Origin: CAZIDL01 sp964537825
Lineage (GTDB): Bacteria; Bacteroidota; Bacteroidia; Flavobacteriales_D; CAYVSK01
Direction: 5' to 3'
Assembly (NCBI GenBank): GCA_964537825.1
Contig: CAZIDL010000007.1
Location: 1 to 57,212 of the forward strand
Length of the DNA: 57,212 bases
Of the stretch, positions 9,155 through 15,734 are shown in pieces. The notes below the pieces were generated by a model. That model was not told the DNA's origin, searched no databases, and was given only the letters and a program-made list of their open reading frames with translations. A program made the position numbers and the translations under genes. Position 1 is the first letter of the stretch. Each line of letters starts with the position of its first letter.

Positions 9155-9918
9155 ATCGGATGGGGTGCCATATCATCTCCATTATCTTCCTCATCCCTAT
9201 TATGGCCCACACAGGAAAAGCAGGAACGCCGAGGGCCATGATGGACAGTGCGAGGAGCGCATACGACGCCGGGAACTATTCCGAAGCTCTCGAACATTAT
9301 CGAAAGCTAGCGAAGCAGTACCACTCCCCTTCCCTTTATTACAACATGGGGAATGCAGCTCTCAGGGCCGGAGAACTGGGAAAAGCGGTACGATATTACC
9401 GGATCGCTGAAAAGCGAGCTCCATGGGACCCGGATATCCAGAACAACCTGCGGATCGCTTCGGAAAAGACCCGTGATGATTTTGAAGGAGAGCTGAAGGA
9501 GAGCGGGATCCTGAGCGCCATCGAGAACTTCGTCGTTGAACGGCCTCTTGGAAAATGGTGGGACCTGGCTTTTATCGCTTCCCTTTTGAGCGGGGCCATG
9601 CTCGTCTTGATCGCTTTTCGCAAGGCTCGATCCCATGGACCGGAATGGATCGTCTTCTTTCTCTTCCTCTTTCTGAGCGGGATCTTTTTCAGCGCGGATC
9701 TTTGGCGAGCGAAGATCCTGGAAAATGAAAAAGGTGCCGTGATCCTCAAGCCTTCTGTAAAGATCAGGAGCGAACCCAGCCAAGAAGCTTCTACCGCTTT
9801 TGTGCTTCATGAAGGTACGACCGTGGAGCTTCGGGACCGGAAAGATGGATGGACCGAGATCCGCACCCCCGATGATCAGGTAGGATGGATCCGGAACGAA
9901 AACGCCGGGACCTTCTGA
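9151..9918 (+). CDS. batE: BatE, TPR and SH3-domain membrane protein
   Basis: The 255-residue product has an N-terminal signal (IISIIFLIPIMAHTGKA), TPR units over about residues 28-110 (SLYYNMGNAALRAGELGKA), two membrane helices near 130-150 and 168-188, and a bacterial SH3-like domain at the end (KIRSEPSQEAS ... GWTEIRTPDDQVGWI). This is the usual BatE layout. The ATG overlaps the batD stop (ATGA). It closes the operon. Its TGA lies back to back with the stop of the regulator on the other strand, forming TGATCA, so there is no room for a separate terminator. Confidence 0.92.
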   Translation: MNRMGCHIISIIFLIPIMAHTGKAGTPRAMMDSARSAYDAGNYSEALEHYRKLAKQYHSPSLYYNMGNAALRAGELGKAVRYYRIAEKRAPWDPDIQNNLRIASEKTRDDFEGELKESGILSAIENFVVERPLGKWWDLAFIASLLSGAMLVLIAFRKARSHGPEWIVFFLFLFLSGIFFSADLWRAKILENEKGAVILKPSVKIRSEPSQEASTAFVLHEGTTVELRDRKDGWTEIRTPDDQVGWIRNENAGTF

Positions 9919-10587
9919 TCAGGATTCCGCAGTAAGGCCGCTTTGTAAAGCAAAACGGACCAATCCGGCGGTGTTCTTCACCCCGAGCTTCTGGAGCAAG
10001 TTCCTCCGATGAGAATCGATGGTTCGGGTGCTCACGTTCAGTTCTTCACCGATCTCGTGGTTCGTGTACTCCATAGCGATAAGACGAAGGACCTCCTTCT
10101 CCCGTTCGGTCAAACGCTCCATAGCGCTTTCAGGAGGCGGCTCCTGTTGCTTTTCTTTCTTTCGGGACCCCATAAGACGTGACATCATCTGTTGGGTCAC
10201 TTCCTCACTGAAATAATTGCCGCCGTCCTTGATCTTGTGGAGCGCATCGATCAATTCCTGTTTTCCGGTATTCTTCAGAATATAACCGACCGCTCCCTGA
10301 TTCAGGATCTGAGAGATATAACTCTCTTCGTTGTACATGGTCAGTGCGACCACCTTGACATCCGGGAATTCCTTAAGAACGGCACCCGTAGCTTCGATCC
10401 CACTCATTCCAGGCATGTTGATATCCATTAGGACGATATCAACATGCTCGAGTTCCTTCAGGGTATCCACTACTTCAATACCATCCCCACATTCTCCCAC
10501 GATACGGATCTCATCACTGGAGCGGAGCAAAGCACGGATCCCGTCTCGGATGATCTTATGGTCATCCACGATCAAAATATCGATCAT
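9919..10587 (-). CDS. NarL/LuxR-type response regulator, orphan
   Basis: The 222-residue protein has a receiver domain (DDHKIIRDGIRALL at the start, phosphoacceptor Asp55 in IVLMDINMPGMSG, conserved Thr and Lys further on) and a LuxR-type helix-turn-helix at about 150-215 (LTEREKEVLRLIAMEYTNHEIGEELNVST has the classic GerE pattern). It should be a DNA-binding transcription regulator activated by phosphorylation. No histidine kinase is encoded nearby. The start ATG reads MIDILIVDDH, typical of the family. Confidence 0.95.
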   Translation of the reverse strand: MIDILIVDDHKIIRDGIRALLRSSDEIRIVGECGDGIEVVDTLKELEHVDIVLMDINMPGMSGIEATGAVLKEFPDVKVVALTMYNEESYISQILNQGAVGYILKNTGKQELIDALHKIKDGGNYFSEEVTQQMMSRLMGSRKKEKQQEPPPESAMERLTEREKEVLRLIAMEYTNHEIGEELNVSTRTIDSHRRNLLQKLGVKNTAGLVRFALQSGLTAES

Positions 10588-10690
10588 GATACTAAGAGTT
10601 AATTCACCTATGAAGCTAGGCCTATTGGAACCACTTAGAGAACCCTTTTTAGCCCATTTTTATTTCTAGGTGTTTTAGGGGATGCCCCTT

Positions 10691-11788
10691 TTACTCATTA
10701 TCGGGGCGATAAGGAGCTTCGAGGCGCTGTAATCCTTTTGCCGCCGCTCGATAATCCTTTTTGATCTCAAGGGCCCTTCGATAAGCCTGGATCGCAGAAT
10801 CACGCTTTCCCAGTTTCTCGTAGCACAACCCTCTATTGTAGATGGCCTGATGATAATCCGGGGTCAAGTTCAAGACCTTATCGAACCAATCGATAGCCTT
10901 TCGAGCGGAGTCTTTATGGACCAAATGGATATAACCGATGTTGTAGTAAGCTTCCACATAGCCCGTATCCACTTGGATCAGTTCTTTATAGGTTTCGATG
11001 GCCTCATCGGGGCGTCCGTGATCCTGAAGGTAGAGCCCTTTGTTATAGAGCGGTCGAGGATCATCGGGTTCTAAACGGGAAGCTGTGTTGTAATACTCGA
11101 GCGCGAGCTCCCGATCCTTTGCTGCCATTAAAAAACCCAATTGCAGAAAGGCTGAATGGTTCTCAGGATCCAACTCCACAGTGGTCTGGAAAGATGAGAT
11201 CGCTTTGGCCGTATCCCCGGTCCGTTGATGGATCAGGCCCTTGATGGTATAAGGCCTTGGAAGGTGCTGATCCACCTTCAAGGCCTCGTTCGCATAGTCG
11301 ATCGCCTTTTGGTTCTGCCGGGTCGCCATATAGAGCTCAGCCATCCCGATCAGCGCATCCGTATTGTCCCCATCCAGGGCGATGGCCTGTCGATAGTGAT
11401 CCTTGGCTTTCTCCACATCCCCTTTTTGGAAGAACAACTCTCCAGCAAGCTCGTGAAAGTCCGTTCTTCCCGAATCGATCCGCAGCGCCCGCTCGATATC
11501 CCCGATCGCATCTTCGACCTTTCCCTGTTTCTCCAGGGTTTCTGCCCGTTCATAAAAAAGGTCCGCATTCTGAGGATCTTCCCTTATCCGCTCATTCAAT
11601 TCCTTCACGCGCGAACGGAGGGAATCCAGTTCGTTCTTACCGGAGCCCTCTTTATGCTCGGCCGTCCCTCGATCATTTTCATTTTTCCCCTCCCCGCAAG
11701 CGAGCAAGGAAAAGACCAATAAGATGAAGGAAAGGGAACGCCAGCCTAACAGCCGCGGTCCGCTCCAAGGCTCGGAATGAAGGCTCAT
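10691..11788 (-). CDS. TPR-repeat lipoprotein
   Basis: The 365-residue product has a leader ending in the lipobox SLLAC, a polar linker, and then about eight TPR units filling residues 60-355 (for example AISSFQTTVELDPENHSAFL and AIYNRGLCYEKLGKRDSAI). It should be a membrane-anchored scaffold facing the periplasm or surface, with unknown partners. It lies 41 bases downstream of recA on the same strand, so co-transcription is possible, but no functional link is evident. Confidence 0.88.
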   Translation of the reverse strand: MSLHSEPWSGPRLLGWRSLSFILLVFSLLACGEGKNENDRGTAEHKEGSGKNELDSLRSRVKELNERIREDPQNADLFYERAETLEKQGKVEDAIGDIERALRIDSGRTDFHELAGELFFQKGDVEKAKDHYRQAIALDGDNTDALIGMAELYMATRQNQKAIDYANEALKVDQHLPRPYTIKGLIHQRTGDTAKAISSFQTTVELDPENHSAFLQLGFLMAAKDRELALEYYNTASRLEPDDPRPLYNKGLYLQDHGRPDEAIETYKELIQVDTGYVEAYYNIGYIHLVHKDSARKAIDWFDKVLNLTPDYHQAIYNRGLCYEKLGKRDSAIQAYRRALEIKKDYRAAAKGLQRLEAPYRPDNE

Positions 11789-11829
11789 ATAACTAACAAC
11801 CGCTCAGGCAACAGGGAAGGTCGGATCGA

Positions 11830-12948
11830 TCAGCTTCCAGCGGAATCGCCAGCTTCCTGAGCGGATCCCGCACCCTGATCCGCTTCCTTCTTCTCGCTTT
11901 TCCCCCCTTCTTTTGCAGACTTCTTATCGGCTCCGCTTTGCTTCTCGTCCTTTTGCTGAAGGCCTTCCTTGATCTTCCCTTCCAGCTCTTCCATCAGCTC
12001 GGGGTTGTCATTAAGCAGACGCCGAACGGCATCGCGGCCTTGCCCCAGCTTGGTATCACCATAACTGAACCAGGAACCGGATTTCTTGATGACTTTATGG
12101 TCCACGCCGAGGTCGATGATCTCGCCGGCCTTGGAGATCCCTTCTCCATAGATGATATCGAACTCCGCTTTCCGGAACGGAGGAGCGACCTTGTTCTTAA
12201 CGACCTTGGCCTTGGTGCGGTTACCGATCACCTCATCGCCGTCCTTGAGCTGGGTAGCCCTCCGCACATCCACGCGCACGCTCGAATAGAATTTGAGCGC
12301 ATTCCCACCCGTGGTGGTCTCGGGACTTCCGAACATCACGCCGATCTTCTCGCGCAGTTGGTTGATAAAAATGCAACAACAGCCGGTCTTCTTGATCGTG
12401 CTCGTCAACTTTCGGAGTGCTTGGGACATCAGGCGCGCTTGCATACCAACGACCGAATCCCCCATTTCTCCCTCGATCTCCGCCTTCGGTGTGAGGGCGG
12501 CAACGGAATCCACCACGAGGAGATCGACCGCACCGGAGCGGATCAGGTTCTCCGCGATCTCGAGTGCTTGCTCACCATTGTCCGGTTGCGAGATCAGAAG
12601 GTTCTCCGTATCCACTCCCAGCGAGGCGGCATAATAGGGATCGAACGCGTTCTCCGCATCGATGATGGCCGCCACACCATCCTCCTTTTGGACCTCAGCG
12701 ATGGCATGGATCGCCAGCGTGGTCTTACCTGAGGCTTCGGGGCCGAAGATCTCGACCACACGTCCTTTGGGATAACCTCCGATCCCAAGGGCATCGTCCA
12801 AGGTAATGGAACCGCTGGGTATTCGTGGGACCTCTTCATGGGCTTGGTCCCCTAATTTCATCACGGCCCCTTTGCCGTATGTCTTTTCGAGCTTATCGAT
12901 CGTCAGATCGAGCGCCTTGAGCTTTTCTTTGCGTTCGTCGCTTGCCAT
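11830..12948 (-). CDS. recA: RecA recombinase
   Basis: This is the ATP-dependent strand-exchange protein for homologous recombination and SOS induction. Walker A is GPEASGKT at residues 69-76, followed by the conserved IDAENAFDP and MQARLMSQALRKL, and the L2 loop region INQLREKIGVMFGSPETTTGG. Length is 372, somewhat longer than the usual 340-350. The extra part is a charged C-terminal tail rich in Lys, Glu and Gly. It starts 21 bases after the bcp stop and could be read from the bcp promoter. Confidence 0.98.
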   Translation of the reverse strand: MASDERKEKLKALDLTIDKLEKTYGKGAVMKLGDQAHEEVPRIPSGSITLDDALGIGGYPKGRVVEIFGPEASGKTTLAIHAIAEVQKEDGVAAIIDAENAFDPYYAASLGVDTENLLISQPDNGEQALEIAENLIRSGAVDLLVVDSVAALTPKAEIEGEMGDSVVGMQARLMSQALRKLTSTIKKTGCCCIFINQLREKIGVMFGSPETTTGGNALKFYSSVRVDVRRATQLKDGDEVIGNRTKAKVVKNKVAPPFRKAEFDIIYGEGISKAGEIIDLGVDHKVIKKSGSWFSYGDTKLGQGRDAVRRLLNDNPELMEELEGKIKEGLQQKDEKQSGADKKSAKEGGKSEKKEADQGAGSAQEAGDSAGS

Positions 12949-12969
12949 AACTTGCTTCGCTTGTTCGGT

Positions 12970-13440
12970 TCAGGCGGCCACCGCTTCGAGGATCTGGCTC
13001 GCGTGATCCTTGGTCCGTACCTTCCGGAAGACCTTTTCGATCTTTCCTTGGGTATCGATCAAAAAGGTGTAGCGCAGCACCCCCTCTTTCTTCTGTCCCA
13101 TCACGTTCTTCTCGCCGTAGGCCCCGTATTTCTGGATGACCTCCATATCCGGGTCGGCAATGAGATCGAAAGGGAGTTCGTGCTTGTCGATGAACTTCCG
13201 GTGTTGTTCCTGCGTATCAGGACTGACTCCGAGCACTTCGAATCCGTGGTCGAGAAGAGCACGGTAATTCTCGGCCAGATCACAGGCCTCAGCCGTACAA
13301 CCGGGCGTCAGGTCCTTGGGATAAAAGTAAAGGACCACCCGCTTCCCCCTGAAGTCGCTCAGGGAGACCTGGTTGCCGTTCTGATCATATGCGGTGAAAT
13401 CGGGAGCTTGATCCCCTTCTCTGAGACGCTTATTGCTCAT
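12970..13440 (-). CDS. bcp: Thioredoxin-dependent peroxiredoxin, Bcp/PrxQ type
   Basis: The 156-residue protein reduces hydrogen peroxide and organic peroxides. The peroxidatic Cys48 and the resolving Cys53 sit in TPGCTAEACD, the atypical two-cysteine arrangement of PrxQ, and the thioredoxin fold residues RVVLYFYPKD precede them. It is cytosolic, with no signal peptide. A TATATTTG box on the same strand lies about 150 bases upstream, so a long leader is possible. It is followed closely by recA. Confidence 0.96.
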   Translation of the reverse strand: MSNKRLREGDQAPDFTAYDQNGNQVSLSDFRGKRVVLYFYPKDLTPGCTAEACDLAENYRALLDHGFEVLGVSPDTQEQHRKFIDKHELPFDLIADPDMEVIQKYGAYGEKNVMGQKKEGVLRYTFLIDTQGKIEKVFRKVRTKDHASQILEAVAA

Positions 13441-13588
13441 CAGGACCTTTTGGGTTCTTCTCCCACAAAATAGCCGATTTACGCGCTCCCTTCATCCGAT
13501 CCCCCGCCGCAAAATTTTTCCACACTTGTTGATAGTGAGCCTCATGAAAGCAAAGCTCCCGAAGGGGACCTTTAAGGGAACTGATCTT

Positions 13589-13596
13589 CAAATATA
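13589..13596 (-). promoter_or_regulatory. Candidate -7 promoter box upstream of bcp
   Basis: Reverse strand TATATTTG matches the Bacteroidota consensus TAnnTTTG. It would give a leader of about 145 bases before bcp. No clear -33 TTTG is visible, so this is tentative. Confidence 0.4.
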
Positions 13597-13626
13597 CGAA
13601 AAACGAGCTAAAAAGTCATTATCCGG

Positions 13627-13869
13627 TCAAAGCTTGGAATGGGTCCCGTCGCAAAAGGGTGCATTAGCGCTCTGCTTGCACCCGCACCATGCAACGGTCT
13701 GTGCTTCTTGGATCTCTTTCACGATGGGAGCAAAACCGGTGCCTTTGTGGGACCCATCGCAATAAGGCTGCTTACTGCTTTCACCACATTGGCACCACGC
13801 GTATTTTCCTGGTTCAACCTCTAGGACGTAAGGGGATCGCTGAGCGATCTTGGGTCCTTCTTCTGCCAT
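13627..13869 (-). CDS. Tandem CDGSH iron-sulfur domain protein
   Basis: The 80-residue protein carries two complete CDGSH motifs, CQCGESSKQPYCDGSH near residues 26-41 and CGCKQSANAPFCDGTH near 62-77. Each has three Cys and one His, so each should bind a 2Fe-2S cluster in the mitoNEET manner. Having both motifs in one short chain mimics within one chain the pairing of eukaryotic CDGSH dimers. No membrane anchor is present, so it is soluble. Likely roles are electron or cluster transfer, inferred from the family. It stands alone between bcp and nth. Confidence 0.93.
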   Translation of the reverse strand: MAEEGPKIAQRSPYVLEVEPGKYAWCQCGESSKQPYCDGSHKGTGFAPIVKEIQEAQTVAWCGCKQSANAPFCDGTHSKL

Positions 13870-13936
13870 AAATGAAGCTTTTTGTTTGTTCTCTTTTAAT
13901 AAGTTCGTCGAGATCCTTTTTGTTCAATAGCCAGGC

Positions 13937-14572
13937 ATGACCAAGCAGGAAAAAGCGGAATTCGTCGTCGAGGAGTTGGAACGCCTCTTTCCAAAGACCC
14001 CCATCCCGTTGGACCACCAAGATCCTTTCACCCTGTTGATCGCAGTGCTCCTCTCCGCTCAAAGCACGGACAAAAAGGTGAACCAGGTGACGCCCGACCT
14101 ATTCCAAAAAGCCAATACACCCCGCGAAATGCTGAAGCTGGGTGAAGAAGAACTAAGGAGCATCATCAAACCCGTGGGGCTTTCACCCAGCAAAGCGAAG
14201 AACATCATCGCCCTCTCTAAGAAGCTCCTCGAGGAACACGATGGAACGGTCCCGAGAAACCTAAAAGCCCTGGAAGAACTTCCGGGGGTCGGTCATAAAA
14301 CCGCTTCGGTGGTGATGGCCCAGGCTTTCGGCGAACCCGCATTCCCGGTGGATACCCACATCCACCGGTTGATGTACCGATGGGGGCTTTCGAGCGGAAA
14401 GAGCGTCGAACGAACTGAAAAGGACTGCAAACGCCTCTTTCCAAAGGAAAAGTGGAACAGCCTCCACTTGCGGATCATTTTCTACGGGCGGACCTATTCC
14501 CCAGCCCGGAATTTCGACCCGCGGAAAGCTCCGATCGAAAGCAAGATCGGGAGAGCATCCCTTTTTAAATAG
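13937..14572 (+). CDS. nth: Endonuclease III-like DNA glycosylase lacking the iron-sulfur cluster motif
   Basis: The 211-residue base-excision repair enzyme removes oxidised pyrimidines and cleaves abasic sites. The helix-hairpin-helix LPGVGHKTASVV carries catalytic Lys121, and FPVDTHIHR carries catalytic Asp139. The C-terminus, where most Nth enzymes have C-x6-C-x2-C-x5-C for a 4Fe-4S cluster, instead reads YGRTYSPARNFDPRKAP with no cysteine. I recall similar cysteine-free tails in other flavobacterial Nth proteins, so this is probably a lineage trait rather than damage. It is convergent with the small gene at 14631. Confidence 0.93.
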   Translation: MTKQEKAEFVVEELERLFPKTPIPLDHQDPFTLLIAVLLSAQSTDKKVNQVTPDLFQKANTPREMLKLGEEELRSIIKPVGLSPSKAKNIIALSKKLLEEHDGTVPRNLKALEELPGVGHKTASVVMAQAFGEPAFPVDTHIHRLMYRWGLSSGKSVERTEKDCKRLFPKEKWNSLHLRIIFYGRTYSPARNFDPRKAPIESKIGRASLFK

Positions 14573-14592
14573 GAGCGTCCCCTATAGCTCCT
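14571..14592. terminator. Hairpin at the nth stop codon
   Basis: AGGAGC and GCTCCT form a 6-bp stem with a 10-base loop starting at the nth stop. There is no good T run on the + side, so it is a weak terminator candidate. Confidence 0.3.
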
Positions 14593-14602
14593 GAAAGAAC
14601 AT

Positions 14603-14620
14603 AAAAAGGAGCCTGCGGCT
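14603..14620 (-). terminator. Possible intrinsic terminator of the sigma operon
   Basis: On the reverse strand a short AGCC-GCA-GGCT hairpin is followed within two bases by TTTTT, downstream of the 66-codon gene. The stem is short, so confidence is low. Confidence 0.3.
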
Positions 14621-14630
14621 TACGGAGCTC

Positions 14631-14831
14631 TTAGTTCCGGATCAGGTCGATCGGCACTGCTCCATCCGACCGATGGTGAACTTCATAAGCCTTGGAAAAA
14701 TCGAGGACCTTTCGGACGGATTCTTCGCTCGGACTTTTGGCAGGCTCATCTGAACAAGCCGCTTTCTCGCTTTTTTGGTTATCGCTGTTGTCGTTGGGTC
14801 GATGCGCGGAAGAGGTGTAAGGATCCTTCAT
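14631..14831 (-). CDS. Small conserved-looking protein downstream of ECF sigma
   Basis: The 66-residue product is polar and likely disordered in its first half. It ends with an ordered-looking stretch VLDFSKAYEVHH and a short tail DLIRN. From memory, small Bacteroidota proteins of this size share a similar FSKAY/YSKAL motif and a hydrophobic-Asn C-terminus, so I treat it as real, but this needs a profile search. There is no signal peptide or membrane segment, so it does not look like a classical membrane anti-sigma factor. It follows the ECF sigma gene on the same strand after 108 bases. Confidence 0.6.
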   Translation of the reverse strand: MKDPYTSSAHRPNDNSDNQKSEKAACSDEPAKSPSEESVRKVLDFSKAYEVHHRSDGAVPIDLIRN

Positions 14832-14906
14832 AGGCGGGACCTCGCTTTTGAAATTGACATTCCCTTAACGCAAGGTCCGCCCGGATCATTGTGCATCCAT
14901 TTGAAT

Positions 14907-14923
14907 GGAGCGGAACGCGCTCC
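14907..14923. other. Perfect 6-bp hairpin between sigma gene and its small partner
   Basis: GGAGCG and CGCTCC flank a 5-base loop. It lies in the 108-base gap between the sigma stop and the 66-codon gene and has no T run. It could slow or process the transcript so that the two genes are expressed at different levels. Confidence 0.4.
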
Positions 14924-14939
14924 GTGAAGATCCTGTGGA

Positions 14940-15527
14940 TCAATGAGGGGAGACCGGAACGGATTCCCGCTCGATCATCTTCCGAAGGTTGATGAGCGCA
15001 TAGCGCATCCTTCCGAGCGACGTGTTGATACTGACCCCGGTAAGCCCTGCGATCTCTTTAAAGCTCATCTTAAAGGATTGCCGCATCACCAACACTTCGC
15101 GTTGCTCGATAGGAAGGCGCACGATGAGCTTACGAAGCTCCCGTTTGTTGCGGCCATGTATGAGGCTATCCTCCGCGCTATCGGCATCGTCCTCGATGCG
15201 GGCAACGATATCGTTCTCTTCCGTACCGTGGACCGTTCGCATTTTCCGTTCCCTGCGGAAATGATCGATCACCAGGTTGTGAGCGATCTTGATGACCCAG
15301 GAGAGGAACTTCCCTTCTTCGTTGTAACGCCCCTTCTTAAGGGTACGCACCACTTTGATGAACGCATCCTGAAAGATGTCCTCAGCGAGTTGTTCGCTAC
15401 GGACCATCATGTAGATGTGCGAATAGACACGGTCCTTATGGCGTTCCATAAGGATCTCGAAGGCGGATTCTTCACCGTTAACATAACGGTGGACCAGTTC
15501 GCGGTCGCTGAGCGCTTGCATATCCAT
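14940..15527 (-). CDS. ECF-type RNA polymerase sigma factor
   Basis: The 195-residue protein has sigma-70 region 2 (residues about 22-92: DRVYSHIYMMVRSEQLAEDIFQDAFIKV split across helices, then FLSWVIKIAHNLVIDHFRR) and region 4 (about 130-185: LPIEQREVLVMRQ and FKEIAGLTGVSINT). Between them is an acidic insert of about 25 residues. No membrane anti-sigma gene adjoins. The downstream gene encodes only a 66-residue soluble protein. The start codon ATGGATATG lies inside a predicted long stem (see the inverted repeat 15521-15595), and a TATATTTG box stands 115 bases upstream, so translational control of a leader is possible. Confidence 0.94.
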   Translation of the reverse strand: MDMQALSDRELVHRYVNGEESAFEILMERHKDRVYSHIYMMVRSEQLAEDIFQDAFIKVVRTLKKGRYNEEGKFLSWVIKIAHNLVIDHFRRERKMRTVHGTEENDIVARIEDDADSAEDSLIHGRNKRELRKLIVRLPIEQREVLVMRQSFKMSFKEIAGLTGVSINTSLGRMRYALINLRKMIERESVPVSPH

Positions 15528-15595
15528 TTATCCTCGCTTTTTCGGTTCGGCTTGAGTAGAAAGGGCGGTCTTACGCCGATGAGGGTAAATGGATA
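15521..15595 (-). promoter_or_regulatory. Inverted repeat covering the ECF sigma start codon
   Basis: Bases 15521-15535 and 15581-15595 are inverted copies matching at 14 of 15 positions, separated by 45 bases. In the sigma mRNA this gives ten perfect pairs, one mismatch and four more pairs. The downstream arm contains GAGGA and the start codon ATG. The loop holds a smaller GGCG/CGCC hairpin. If formed, the stem would block ribosome access. Confidence 0.5.
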
Positions 15596-15641
15596 GCTAT
15601 AGGCAGGAAAACGTTTGGTTCGTTTCTTCTAGCTTCTTACG

Positions 15642-15649
15642 CAAATATA
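15642..15649 (-). promoter_or_regulatory. Candidate -7 promoter box for the ECF sigma gene
   Basis: Reverse strand TATATTTG fits TAnnTTTG exactly. It predicts a leader of about 110 bases that would contain the whole inverted repeat. Confidence 0.5.
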
Positions 15650-15734
15650 GAAGATCGGTTACAATATTGGTCGGATCCATCCTGGACCGGCGTTCGACTC
15701 GTTCTTTGATACCTTCGCGATCGTTCCCACGCGC

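Noticed and set aside
10677..10692. Hairpin AGGGG-ATG-CCCCT followed by TTTT on +
   Set aside because: It looks like a terminator on +, but no + gene ends nearby. On - it is not followed by a T run. Stem is only five pairs.
11938..12732. 264-codon open frame on + across recA
   Set aside because: It lies wholly antisense to an unmistakable recA and has no family features. It is a by-product of codon usage.
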